A stretch of DNA of 64,000 nucleotides from Acanthococcus lagerstroemiae (lineage: Eukaryota > Arthropoda > Insecta > Hemiptera > Eriococcidae), in the NCBI GenBank assembly GCA_031841125.1, contig CM063112.1, positions 8,334,603-8,398,602 on the forward strand, given 5' to 3'. Below the pieces are notes generated by a model that saw nothing but the letters and a program-made list of their open reading frames with translations, searched no databases and was not told the origin of the DNA. The translations under genes were made by a program, and so were the position numbers. This document shows, one piece after another, positions 1-11,600 of the stretch. The number at the start of each line of letters is the position of its first letter. The first letter of the stretch is position 1.

Positions 1-660
1 TGCAGACAGTGAGCGTTACTTCTATCTGTATGATTTAGTTTTTCATGGGCACAACTCAGTCAGTGGTTCAAATTTCCATAGAAATTTTTGTTTTTTCCAG
101 CCATCTTCAGTAGTTAGAAGAAATTTCCATAATTTTTTTAAAAATTAGGGTAGGATCAGGTTGAAATACTTATTAATTCTTCCATGGATTTCCCCCCCCC
201 CACCCCATTATTTCTTGTAGAGAGTCAAGATGCGTGCTTTTTTGCTGCGTGAAGCCAATTCATATGGCTTTTAGTTCTTCATGGTCACAAGTCAGTTCAC
301 AATTCAGTTTAGTGGTCCACATTTCCATGGTAATCTTCATTTCTCCTAGTCGTCTTCAGTATTTAATAGAAATTTCCATGGCAATTTTTTTTTTTACATT
401 TTATATGCTTTTGTACCCTAATTATAATCGATTACTGAGAAGTTGATATTGAAATATAGACATGAAAATGCTCTCCTGTGGTTGCAAATCCGTCTGCGAC
501 ATGATTTAGGGTTGGCTACGATTCAGTTTTCATTATTTCTTGTCGAGAGTCAAGATGCGTGCTTTATTGTCGACCCTCCTCGAGGAACGAGGGAAGGAAA
601 AAATTAATCTTTTCCATGAGGAATGAAAAGAAATCGTTCGTGTCCCCTTCTCTAGTAGAA
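1..660 (+). repeat. Composite dispersed repeat, copy A
   Basis: This block is built of imperfect sub-units that each carry a CCATGGAAATTT-like word, a 'tcttcatggtcacaa' word and an 'agagtcaagatgcg' word. The sub-units recur near positions 20-130, 230-370 and 530-600. The same words appear in reverse complement at 14960-16110, including the pieces near 459-500 and 530-600, so the two blocks are inverted copies of one family. The block runs off the left edge of the window. No coding potential is visible. The family is not recognised, and the internal duplication suggests a minisatellite-like or multi-unit element. Confidence 0.7.
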
Positions 661-1139
661 CTCCTTTTTAAATGAAAAATTATATTTTCCTTTTAAAAAA
701 GGAAGAAAACATCACTTTCTTTTTTTGAATGAAAATATCGCTTCATTACCAATAGTTTGTTCGGCTTTTTGGTTTTTAGAAGTCGAAATAATCTTGCCCT
801 TTTCAAATTTCCTTCAACTTCACCAGATGTTCATAGTTATTTCATTTTTCCAGTGCAAACATGTGCATGCACAGAGAAAGTGTTTTGTAGGAAAAGCAAA
901 TGAAGATATGATTGAGCGAGAATGAACAGGGTGTCAGCCATAATGGCAGCCGCGATACAGTTTTTGGGACGAGATAATGGAGCCACCACTACTCAAATCA
1001 GTATCGTAACGTGTATAGGAGTTAATTTGAGGGACTGCTGAATTCAATAACATTCAATAACTCATATACTAACATTCACAACGTACGATGTCAGCAATTT
1101 TTCAGCTGATTTTCCTTCTGTAACATTACTAGTACGGCA

Positions 1140-1200
1140 AATGTGAGACACTCTGTGAAAAGGTTCCATACGTCGGAAAAGTAAATTTTGCTCTACATTT
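1140..1200 (+). repeat. Solo terminal fragment of the 12581-13330 TIR element
   Basis: The words 'gtgaaaaggttccata' and 'cggaaaagtaaattttg' match, with a few substitutions, the left terminus of the TIR element at 12581-13330. No partner terminus or target duplication is visible nearby, so this is an isolated or truncated end. Confidence 0.5.
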
Positions 1201-1249
1201 TACATCCCCCCGCCCCACCACTCAAAAAATTGAGCTAACTATTTTTTGG

Positions 1250-1674
1250 GCCACAATTTTTGTCGCACAAAATTTTGCCGCTCTGGGCTGCAACCCATTC
1301 AGCCCGTATGGTGGTGTCGTGGGACGTATGGCGATGCACGCATGCCAAAGTGGCCCCTGAGACACCGCACCCCCGGCACCGGAAACTACCCTTTCGGGCA
1401 TCGCATCAGTACCGAGGGGAACGCTTTGGGGCCGGGCCCGAGCCCCCATTTCTCCTGGCCGGAACTGTGCGCGCCCTGCCAGGGTCACCACGGGGTTCCC
1501 TACTGACCGAGGTCCGCACTCCCAGAGTGCTCGCCTGGAAATTTCAGGTCCCCCGCAGCCGGACGCGCTGCCTCTTCCTCTTCACTCACTCGTCGTGTGA
1601 GACTCGTCTGATTGAAGCTCCAACCCTTGCACTGCGGGCGAGCTCGGCTCTAGCCCTGGTGCTGCGGGCGAGCT
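1250..1674 (-). mobile_element. GC-rich segment, probable 3' untranslated part of the R1-like element
   Basis: This GC-rich stretch lies directly downstream, on the minus strand, of the R1-like reverse transcriptase C-terminus. Its composition matches that element and contrasts with the AT-rich surroundings. A segment around 1325-1440 recurs as a diverged inverted copy at 16680-16765, so it belongs to a dispersed family. The overlapping open frames on both strands here have GC-driven composition and no recognisable domain. Assigning it as the 3' untranslated region is inference from position and composition. Confidence 0.45.
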
Positions 1675-2277
1675 TCACTGGATGGTATCCGCCGCCGCAG
1701 CAGCAGCAGCAAGTCCAGCTTCTCCTCCTCCTTGCGTCCTCTGTCTCGACCACTCAGCCTCCATCTTCTGTCGCATGATGGCCGAAACGAAACCCGACAC
1801 CCGGTTCCAACCGTTTCGGCTCCTCAACAGCTCCGGGACCAGGGTGTCCAGGACCAGGGTGTCCGGCACAAGACGGTCGATCACGCCGTCTCCGGGATCG
1901 ATCGTGACCGCCCCGCGCCTCTCCACCTCCCAGGCGTCGCACTCGAACAGCGTATGCCACGGCGTGTCCTCCTCTCCGCTTGCACAATGGGTGCACTCGG
2001 CGCTCCCCGCCAAACCCACCCGGTGCAGGTACGAGCCGAAACAACCGTGTCCGCTCAAGACCTGGGTCAGATGGAAGTTCAGGCTTCCGTGCCTCCTACC
2101 TAACCACAGGTCGAGCTCACCGACCAGCTCCCGGGTCCATTCGCCTTTCGAAGACTGGGCGAGCCTCTCCGTCCATCGCTGAAGCGTGGTCAGCTGAATG
2201 CCTCGCTTTGCCTCAGCCCGTATGGTAAAACCGGCGCTGCTTATACCTTGTGACTGCAGACTGGAAAATGCATAGAC
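1675..2277 (-). pseudogene. R1-like non-LTR retrotransposon, C-terminal end of the reverse transcriptase ORF (5'-truncated)
   Basis: The minus-strand frame is open from an in-frame TAG at 2280-2278 to the stop at 1675, although the first ATG-like start is only at 2058. The translation carries motifs typical of the end of insect R1-type ORF2: 'GIQLTTLQRW', then 'LSGHGCFGSYLHRVG', a CxxC...H...C zinc-knuckle-like stretch ('CTHCASGEEDTPWHTLFEC') and a short basic tail. The endonuclease and catalytic reverse transcriptase domains are absent, so this is a dead, 5'-truncated copy. The last residues become alanine-rich. High GC content supports a foreign mobile origin relative to its flanks. Confidence 0.8.
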
Positions 2278-2299
2278 CTATGTATCCGCGGAAAGTTGA

Positions 2300-3009
2300 G
2301 AGTTCAGGCTTTAAAATGGCACCACAATAATGTTTCTGTGAGTGCCTGGTTGGATTCCACAACGTTATTCATCAGGATACTATTTCGGAACTTTTTCTGT
2401 GCTTGAAAAACAGCCTACCTCTGCCACCTATTTCGGCCTGTGATACGTCTCACTGGTTTTGGAAGTGTTGTATCTATGTCCCTTCATCCATCTACGCCCT
2501 TAGTAGTGTTAGAAATACATTTGTATTCGTCCCAGAGCCGGTAGGTAATATGGTCAAAAATGAAAATCGTCAAAATCACCCCGATTACGGTAATTTAGTT
2601 TTTGTTGTTACACCCGGTATTTCTTTTCAAAGTGCCCTATAGGTATAGGTATTCCAACTGATGATCACAACGATGAATAAATTTTCCATGCTCCTCGTGA
2701 GTTTTTCTAGCATTACCTCTCTTTTCTATTCATCTACCCTGTTAGAATTTCGAGGGATTTACAAAACATGAAAGGACTAATCATGCCTGAATTTTTACAG
2801 TTATTTGAAATTTGAAAAAAGACCAATAATGCAATACTTGAAGGTTTCAATGCAATTATTTATGTATTTATTAAATGCCGTTTTACATCCCGGCCTCGTA
2901 CATTGTCGACGAGTCACAATATATATTAAGTTTTAGTAAGTATATATAGTTATGTTAAACACGTAATTAAAAGTGTTGTAAAATAGCAGTGTACGAATAC
3001 GCGTCAGTT
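2300..3009. other. Intergenic AT-rich DNA
   Basis: No coding exon with family motifs or paired splice sites was seen. A short AT-rich 'tatttatgtatttatt' tract near 2862 resembles the tail tracts of the retrotransposon ends at 19024 and 61357 and may be a remnant. The 3' flank of the gene ending at 3010 (minus strand) falls here; its polyadenylation signal was not identified with confidence. Confidence 0.4.
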
Positions 3010-4340
3010 TTAACCACAGAACTGGAAGAAAGCCTCAAAAACAGCTTCAAATACCTGGAAAGTGGATACACATGATACAATAGACAGGGTATTATAAAAC
3101 GTTGGGAAGAAGTACCGATAGACTCCAAAAATTGGCTGGGATTTTCCCGTAAGTTGTAGCGCTTGAGATATCACTATAGAACAGAACTGATTTTTTTGCA
3201 TAAAGGGTCGACTTGTGATGGAATCTGAAATATTATCAGAATTATCAGTAACTAAGCAAGAATCTGATGATGTATATACATTAACTAAAATAAGTGGCAT
3301 CAAGAGTGTGACACCGATACATCAAAATCAAGATGATACAGTTTTGAGACAGAAAGAAAGTCGGTAGGAACAATTAGCCAAGAGAGAACACATTATGCTA
3401 ATATTATTTCAATTACTTACTTCGAACATTCGCACTCGTTAATATTTTAGTCGCAAGCGGACAAGACGCCAAAAATGGATACTGTTTATTAACGTTGACA
3501 CATTGACCACTTGCTTGTAGAACGTAGCTCTGAACTGAATTAGCTGAGAGCCCTGATGAGGACACAGAAATCAATGATACGCGCAATTCAAACAGTATTA
3601 TTAGTAAATTCATGTTAGTCTCTAATTGATAAGTACATATGTATAAGGCGTACTTGAGTTCAACTTCTGCATTAGACTGGGGACAGATGCCGAATTACTG
3701 GACGCCACCGTAAAACTTTGTATATTCCTCATAACTACTCCAGCTCGGCCCTGTCCAGCTGCTATTTGACTGGGATCGTCATTAAGCTCGGCGGTTGGAC
3801 ACGTGCTACAGTAGTAAGTGCAGTTCAAACGCAACGCCGCAAAGACTAAAAAAAAATCATGATAGAATGGCCTGAAATGATCACAGTGGGTCGGCCTGTT
3901 CAGAAAATAAAGTTTATTGGAAGGCTTCTAACCTTGATAAAGAAGAGAACCATACAAATTTCTGTAACCATACACTGTTGCGTTGCTATTCTGCACTGGA
4001 ATTACATTCGGACAGCCTTCCGTAACGAAGAAATATACTTGATAATTAACCATCGAAGCAAATCCGATGACATGTTCTACTTCCAGAGTAGCACCTAAAC
4101 CACTCTGTCCTTGATAATAGACTCCTGTGCAGAAAAATACGTGCAGAGGTATGCCAGCTAGTACAACAGACACGGGGAGTAGGAATGATCACTTACGTCC
4201 AACAAATATCAGAGGAACCAATGCTTCGACAACGACAAACCCATACGGTATGTTAAAATCTATTAGATAGAACAATGAGTCTGCAGGACCTGATGTAGTA
4301 CAACCCTGTGACGATGGGACATTTGGTGCCAGCATGCCCC
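3010..4340 (-). CDS. Unrecognised multi-exon host gene, probable secreted or extracellular protein (3' part)
   Basis: Five exons join in one frame: 4340-4197, 4124-3933, 3845-3654, 3552-3421 and 3224-3010 (TAA stop). All four introns are GT-AG, 72-196 bases long and in phase 1; the four internal exons are 144, 192, 192 and 132 bases, all multiples of three. Donors include GTAAGT twice (4196, 3420); acceptors have pyrimidine tracts, the best just before 3845. The joined reading gives about 290 residues without a stop. It contains several cysteines, N-glycosylation sequons (NAT in exon two, NCT in exon three), and a hydrophobic stretch 'GFVVVEALVPLIFVG' in the first visible exon. Phase-1 symmetric exons are common in extracellular proteins. 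I do not recognise the family. The 5' end is missing; a tentative further exon is listed separately. The last acceptor has in-phase alternatives upstream, so that boundary is the least certain. Confidence 0.72.
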
Positions 4341-4756
4341 CTGTTGAGATAAAAGTAGATACGTAATTAATTTTTGTACCAGAGCAGAAGCTGGATCATA
4401 GCTAGTTCTACACAGTGGTGCATCCAAGAAAGGGGTCGTACTAGCCGCGGCTCCTTCTTTCCTTCGAGTTCAGATTTAACGATATAAGGTTGAACATGCG
4501 ATGAAACATTTTTATTTGTCGCTAATTTGCTCTAATAAGTAGGAAAAAGTTGAACATTGTTTTTACTCGTTCCGCTAACAGATTTCCACACATTCAGTAC
4601 TTCCCGGATCGGCCTCTAATAATAAACGTCCCTGAAAAAAGTACCATCAGTTGATGATCTACAGCGTATTTTAGATCATTCTTCAAGTACGAGTACATGG
4701 TACCCAGGAGATATACACTGAAAACAGAATCAATGTATTCTAATGCACCAACTTAC

Positions 4757-4783
4757 TCCTTTGAAAACCGTTTTCTAGTTCAC
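4757..4783 (-). CDS. Tentative 27-base upstream micro-exon of the 3010-4340 gene
   Basis: A pyrimidine-rich acceptor ending in TTTGTAG precedes 4783 and a GTAAGT donor follows 4757. The 27 bases encode ELENGFQ flanked by split codons and are phase 1 on both sides, matching the other exons. The intron to 4340 would be 416 bases. A 27-base exon is short enough to arise by chance, so this rests only on splice-site quality and phase. No signal peptide exon was found farther upstream. Confidence 0.3.
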
Positions 4784-5833
4784 CTACAAACGAAGCAATA
4801 TGAAAAAATTCCAACTAGGCACATGCCTTCATACTCTCTCATCCAAATCAGCAGCAAACCTGCCCATGCCAATATTTTTTGAAATTATCTTCAGTACATA
4901 GGCACACTAAACATGAGCAAATTCTCTAGAAAAAGCGGGAATATGATAAGACTACCTTTTGAGAAAAACGTGGCATTAAATAACGGGCTTGGGGATAAAA
5001 ATACATGATTGGGAAAGTAGGGGAGAGGGAGGATGTTTCGAACAGTTATCAAATGTGTCAATATTTCATTTAAATTATGGGTCCACGGGAAAAATTGTTA
5101 ATGGTCGTGACGACGTGACTTTTATAAAATTGTTTTATCGCGTATATTTGAAGAAAATTAATTTTCGAATTTTTTGAAACTTTTGTCCTAAACCTTCACC
5201 CTAGGAGATATTGGATAGTACTGGAGAAGGTTTGGACACTCCTAAAATAGGCAAATATTATTTTTAAAAACAAAGAAAAAAATACGCCAAAAGTTATTTT
5301 AAGTAAGTACTTTTCATTGCAGTCAATACTTTCATAGATGAAATAATAATTATTAGGTGAGAAGAGAATTAGCATCTTCACTAACCATACACGTCTAATG
5401 GCCATTTACGAACGTAATAACGAGGCATTTTCACATTGAAATACAATTAAATAATTCGAACTACAATATTCCAATTTCACGGATGCTCTAAATCAGAAAA
5501 TACTATTCGCTTTATCATAGATAACGTACCTATGTTAAATCCACACGTTAAATAATGTGCCCAAAACATCCCCCTGTTTCACGGTCCAAAACATATCCTC
5601 AAAGCCATTTTTTTGTTAAATTATCGTAAAATAATTAGAGGCTTATTCCACTACAAACACAGCTGCAATATATTCTGGAATGTTTGCTCTTTCTGGTGAC
5701 CAATTTAGAGACTTGTGCAGTTTCACAGTTAAAAGACATTTCTAATTTTATAAACCACAAAGCCAATTATTTTTCTTAAGAAAAACACTTTTTTTCCTGG
5801 ATCAAGGTAATCTCGGTGAATTCTTCTGTGTGG
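4784..5833. other. Gap, possibly holding 5' exons of the minus-strand gene
   Basis: AT-rich sequence with no recognisable domain. The minus-strand frame beginning with ATG at 5405 is hydrophobic at its start, but no donor that joins it cleanly in phase to the downstream exons was convincing. Confidence 0.3.
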
Positions 5834-5838
5834 AATAC

Positions 5839-6753
5839 CAGGGTGTCTACTGGATTTGGGAAACAAAATATCATGACTTTTCATGACATTTTTTCATGAC
5901 TATCAGAGGGATATAAAAAGGAAGTGGAAGGGGGGCGGGGCAAACTCGGTACCTCGCGCCTCAGCGAGGGCTCAATGCAGAGGGCGCTAAACTTCCATAA
6001 TAAATATTCACTCAATATTTTTTCCTCATTAAATGAATAAAACTGATTTTTTTTTTTTGGTAATGGAAATATTGTGAACTATGACATGATGAAACATCAT
6101 GACTAGAGCTCGGATTTTTATGCGCTTAAACAATTATTTATGCTTATTAAACATGCATTTATTTTCGTCAAAATATGACAAAATATGCACTTATCTAGCA
6201 AAAATGTACTTTTATGCAACGTCGATATGGGTATTTTTTGAAAGGATTTCCTAATTTGAAGGTCATTTTTTAAAACAGAAGTGTGCAGAAAATTAAACAA
6301 ATGAAAAGAAAGAGGTTAAATGTTTTCGATTTTATTTCAATTAATTCCGCTGGAACAATTTCATCATCAGATGACTTTCAGGTACATCAAAATTCAGCTC
6401 CGATATTTTTTCAGAATTTCTTGGTTTTTTCAGTTTTGCCATTTTCAGTGAAAAAAAAAATTTGGCCAAAATTTCCAAAATATGACTGAAAAATGGGGGG
6501 GGGGAGGTCAAAATATGACGAATATGAGCTTGAAACGTCTAAAATATGCAAAACATGCATTTATACCCAAAATATGAACAATCAAATTAGGCTCATTTTA
6601 CTCAGAATGTTATGATTCGCAAAGATCTACACGATATGCGCGATCTTGTCCAATGTAAGAAAACATGACAAATCATAAAAATCCAAGCTCTAATCATGAC
6701 TTTTTCGAGTTTTGGTTAAAATGTCATGACTTTTCAGGCCAGTAGACATCCTG
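5839..6753. mobile_element. TIR element with 5-bp target duplication, split by a nested element
   Basis: The left end is CAGGGTGTCTACTGG and the right end is its diverged inverse, CCAGTAGACATCCTG. The 5-bp repeat AATAC flanks it at 5834-5838 and 6754-6758. A second, uninterrupted copy lies at 60221-60549 with its own 5-bp duplication. Shared internal words include 'ggatataaaaaggaagtgga' and repeated 'catgacttttcatgac'. The sequence at 6104-6692 is a later insertion. No transposase is encoded. A 5-bp duplication fits some hAT or Transib groups, but the superfamily is not settled. Confidence 0.8.
6104..6692. mobile_element. Non-autonomous hAT-type element nested in the 5839-6753 element
   Basis: Its ends are TAGAGCTCGGATTTTTATG and CATAAAAATCCAAGCTCTA, a near-perfect inverted pair. 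It is flanked by the exact 8-bp repeat ATCATGAC at 6096-6103 and 6693-6700. The host element is interrupted exactly here relative to its intact relative at 60221-60549. The interior is very AT-rich with 'aaatatg' words and no transposase. The element at 37527-38082 has closely related ends, so both belong to one family. Confidence 0.85.
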
Positions 6754-6769
6754 AATACTTAGTTATCAG

Positions 6770-8467
6770 TGTTGCCACATCCAAGAATGATCGATTTTGA
6801 ATCAGTGTAAATTGTTAAAAAATCGACTGTCCAAAACATCTTTCACTCCCTTATAAACTTCATGCCAGACGACATATTTTTTGCAGTTCGGTCATTAAAT
6901 TAATAAAATAATATATTATATAATATAGTTTTTTAATGACGGATTTGTTACGCTCTTTTTACGGAAAATCGGATACTGTCCAATAGGAAACGTGCACCCA
7001 GACACCGACGAATTTTTCTAGACCTCTTTTTCACCCGTTTTTTCTCGGATCAATTTTTTGATGATTTTTAAAAAGGCCAAAACTGATGTTATCAGATTAC
7101 TTTCTAACCTTTCTCGAGCAAATTTCTTGTGTAGATTCCAAATCTAACCTGAAATCCGATGAAAGACAATTTTTCTAGCTATGAGAGCTTTTAAACAGTC
7201 AAGAAGGCGTAACTGAACGATTCTGACATGCCTGAAAAAATACAGTGTTTCTGAAGGTAACCCTTATTCTGATTCTAAATCCCATTTTAAAAGTTCAATT
7301 GAATGTTACTTTCATCCTGAAATTATCTCTTGAAGACTCATGCAAAATGCCAAAACTCAAACTTTACATATCAGAAGGGTTACATTTTCATTGTCACTTT
7401 TTTTTCTAAAGGGAGCAAGCTCAAAAATTCGTTGAATAATTTTTGGAGACAAAAGGGTGGTTATGATTGTACAAAACAGTACGTATATACTGCTTGCCTT
7501 GTTAATCTTCCCTTTATACAAATCTTCAACACCGCTTGCAATTAGTTGACAGACATTATGAGAGACCACCATACAAAAACAACACGAAAATGAAACGTGT
7601 TAGAACATCCCAAATCTGAACCTACCCGACCCATATTCTACTACAAAATGAAGCTTGGAAAAATAAATTTTCGAAAATTTTTAGAAACACGCCATAACCT
7701 GCAACGCCATGGAGAATTCTTCTCTGAACAGAGGGAATTTTCAGTGCAGTATGTATCTCCAGAGTCCTCTGAACCATTCTCCACTACAGTATTCAGGCTA
7801 AACCAATATTTTTATGAGAATTTTGAGGAAAAAGTCCTAATTGGCAACTGGATGTGAAAATTTTGACACAATTTTTAAAAATGTAGTCAGAAATTTATAG
7901 CATCCTGAAAAAATTTTGACACTATATTTTTAAGAACGTAGTAAGAAATTTATGGCATTCTGAAAGAATTATCTAGGAAATGGTCGAGTAGTGATTTTTA
8001 TTACCTAAATAATAATTGGAAACGTTTTCTGTCGGGAACGATGCATATCCCATCACGTTTCCGAAATTTTCACTTCCAACAGTAGGCCAAATTCTCCCTC
8101 CAAGTCGTCAAAAAAGTAATCCTTCAACTTGAACTTCGTGTTTTTCAACAGAATCAAAAACTAAACCAGAAATGTACTCAGTTTACTTTATACAAGATAC
8201 CCAATGAAATGCGTTCCCATTTCTTTATTTTTGATAGAAAAGTTGGATCGAAGCAGGATCTTAAATTGGAAATTTTTAGTTTCTTCGCGAGTGAAAAATT
8301 TTCTCTCTTCAAAAAGGGGGTGGGAATGTTCCACCAGCTTTGGGTTTTCAGATGAGAACATATCAAAGTATTGAAGTAGGGTTTTCTGTGGGTCGCTGAT
8401 TTCAAAAAATGTCCTATCCGATTATTAATCCGGTTCAGATTTGCTGGCCCAAAATTCAAATTCTACT
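6770..8467. other. AT-rich intergenic DNA with a short tandem duplication
   Basis: No gene was recognised. At about 7857-7970 a unit of roughly 54 bases beginning 'aaaattttgacac' is present twice in tandem with about 10-15% divergence. An AT palindrome lies near 6900-6935. Confidence 0.4.
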
Positions 8468-8475
8468 CATGAACT

Positions 8476-8638
8476 CAGTGGCGTAGCGTCGAGGGGGGGG
8501 GGGCACGTGCCCCTCCACTATTTTTTCATAGTCCTCTAATATTGGCGATTTAAAAAAAATATTACGATTTTCGACTTTTTCTCCCTTGAAACCCTTATTG
8601 TGCCCCCCCCCTTTAAGAAACCCCTAGCTACGCCACTG
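8476..8638. mobile_element. hAT-type MITE (163 bp)
   Basis: The ends CAGTGGCGTAGC and GCTACGCCACTG are perfect inverses. The exact 8-bp repeat CATGAACT flanks the element at 8468-8475 and 8639-8646. The interior has G- and C-runs near the two ends and no coding capacity. Elements with CAGTGGCG termini and 8-bp duplications are typical hAT MITEs; related ends occur at 49589-49847. Confidence 0.93.
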
Positions 8639-8646
8639 CATGAACT

Positions 8647-11600
8647 GGACAAAATTGACGTGCTTTTAAAAATGCAAACAAACTGTTGAAGATGGGGGTT
8701 CCTGAATCGTTAATTTCAAAAATTGTACCAAATTTCTGATTAAACCTATAATTGTGCCCCAAAAATTTTAATCGATTGAAATAGGTAAAAGAGTTCTAAT
8801 TTGGTCCGAATCAAAAATTTGACCGAATTTTCGAAGTCGAAGACTTAGAACCCCCTCCCTCAATATCTTTTCCATTTTTAAACAAAAAAAAATTAATTTT
8901 GCCCAATTTACGAATAAAATTTAAATTTTGAGGCCTCAATTGTAGTTGAAGTAGCAAACTCTGATTGTATATTCAAAATCAGGGACGGAAAAGTGAACCT
9001 ATTTTAATGTTTTGTTCGATATGCTCTCAGTTGAAAATCAAAAATTACAGAAACGTTCTAGCCCCCCTTTTCGGTGACAGATAATTCTTTCAACCACAAG
9101 AAAATTAGGCCTTACCAAACTGAGATCCTGCTTCTTTTAACCGAGATATCCAGCTGAAAATTTCTACAGAGTTATTTAAAAAAAGGTATACAAAATTGAA
9201 AAAATCGTTTTTCCTATAAAGGGCGTACAGGCCTATACGCCTTTCTCACAAAGAAGTCGACTGAAAGAGCGTTTTACATAAATCATTATTACCGTAATTT
9301 CTAGTTTCTGCAGCTTTTACCCAAGATGTACCCATCGTTGCAATCAGTAGGACCGATGTCCAACATGTCGAAATCAGTTTTCCTTCGTACATTTTCATGT
9401 GCTCAACTATTAGCCCCTGTGCTCAAATACTCTTACTTAAAACTGGACTGCTCAGTTGCTACGCGGATCAGTTATGACAAAGTAAGTCTGCTCTCATTCT
9501 AACTTCACTTACCTTTGAAATGTACTCGATCTTAATGTTCCTTTTAATGACAGCAAATGGGTTTCATTTTATCGGTAACGAAGCCATTATTAGAATGAAC
9601 TTTTTCTGAAAAGCGAAGGTTATCGATAATCGCAGAACTTTTCTTCAACGTGGTTGGAGGAACCGCAATTGAGAAGCTACTTAATTCTCAAAGATAACGT
9701 ATTGACTCCTTCCGTCCAGTAATATTTGACTTATCTTTCGTATAATTTGCTGGTGTGAAAAGAGTTAACCACGAAAAATAGCATTTGTGTAAAAAAAAAA
9801 AGAAACGACACGAAAAATAGCATTTGTGCAAAAAAACAATGTTTAAGAAATGCAGATACGGTGTTCGGAGCTCCGTCGACTAAATGGGTATTCTTTAAAT
9901 TTGTACCCGCGATATTTGAGCTGAAAAACCAACGAATTTTGCTGATAGAATTTACAGAATAAGTATGCAATATTTCATGCTGACCAAAAATTCCTCGACT
10001 TAAATTCCATTTTCGAATTATTAAAAGCTACTTCTTTAAGTTGTCCGACTGCCCCTTTTTCACGAGCATTGATTATTGAAGTGAAAATCGAGATGGAAGA
10101 ATGGATTACAATAAAATTTTTAACTGAGGCGATACATATAACTGACGAGACTGCATACCGAAGAGGTCTAAGAAGACTTTAGAATTTTCGCGACGAGTCC
10201 AGAAAAGTTATTATAAGTCCTAACAAGGTTTAGAGCCCTTCATGAGTCTGACAAATTTCTAACGAATTGTTAATACACACATACTATTATTTACAGTCAA
10301 ATCGTTACACAATGTCAATCAGTGTAAACAAGTTGTGACTAATACTCGTAATTTTGGAAAAATAGCTATTTCTATTCTTTAAGTAACGCATTTGGACAGT
10401 TGCGCTTTCAACCAGATTCAAATAAGAAAGAAGAAAAAGTATCCAACAAACTAGTCTTAAAGGGCGGTCAAGCTTCAAGCATTTTGATGAGCTCCGACCA
10501 ATTTTCAAAAAATTTTCGCAAATTTAAGCAGCGCAGCATCTCAGTCAGTGCCAATGCATCTCATCAGTTTCAACGAGCCTTTCATGAGTTTTTAAGTGTT
10601 TTTAGAAACGTTAGTGGCGTGGCCGGGAGAGAGACGAGATATAGATCCTTTTGCGACCTCGTCAAATAATATTTTTCTAATTTTAGCACCCCCTCTAACA
10701 CCTCTCTCGCTGGTCAAGACCAGATCCCCTCGAACACTAAGCTTATTACGCTACCGAGTTTTAAAAAGTCTTCGCAAATCTTAAAATAAGCCTCAATAGA
10801 GTGTCAGCTTGTTGAAGTCAGAGGCACCGGAAGAAAATCACGACTGGGGGAGAAGGCAAATCAAAAATCTGATAACTGGCCTTTTTCCGGTTGGAAACCT
10901 AATCCTGCTGGGGAAGGGACGAAAGGAAGGGGTATGAGTTAAAAGTCAAAGAGTACAAGCGAAATTTTAGAGTAATCGAGTATAACATTATTTTGCAACG
11001 ATCGGGGCTGTACAGAGTTTTCGCGGGACCGGAAGCAATTTCACTTTTGCGCCAACTTTTTAAATTACTCCCTTATTTGAAATGTAAGCGCAAATATTCG
11101 CTGAATTTCACTTTCAAGAGGAGGTAAAGCCGACTTGATGCGGAAAACTGAAGTATGAAAATAGGTCCTTTGGGTCATTCAATTCGAATATCCTAGCAGA
11201 TTTTGCATTCAAGGACTCCAAATCTAAATATACGTATAAGCATTGAAGATTGAATAATCTTAGGTAGCTTTGAGAATTATACAATTTCTCTGTCGGTAAA
11301 AGAAAAAACTGGACGGCCTGGTGACGAACATAAGGAATTCTTCAAAAATGTTCCCCCAGTCGAGAATTCCGTACGTTGAAAAACTTCTGGTGGCACATTA
11401 CGCAAAGTAGGTAATTTTTCATTTTCTGCATCAATCGTGGAAAGATAGGAATACAAATCCTTCAAATAAATAATTCTCATTCATCTACTCATTCAATTAT
11501 TATCGTAAAGGCAAAACAATTATCTAAAGAGGGTTGATATAACTAATCTTACATATTTCGAATTGACCCGTCCACAATGGCTCCTTAGATCCGCTACTGG

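Noticed and set aside
1260..1778. 172-codon plus-strand frame and overlapping GC-rich frames
   Set aside because: They lie antisense to an R1-like element and its GC-rich untranslated region; the composition explains the open frames and no domain is visible.
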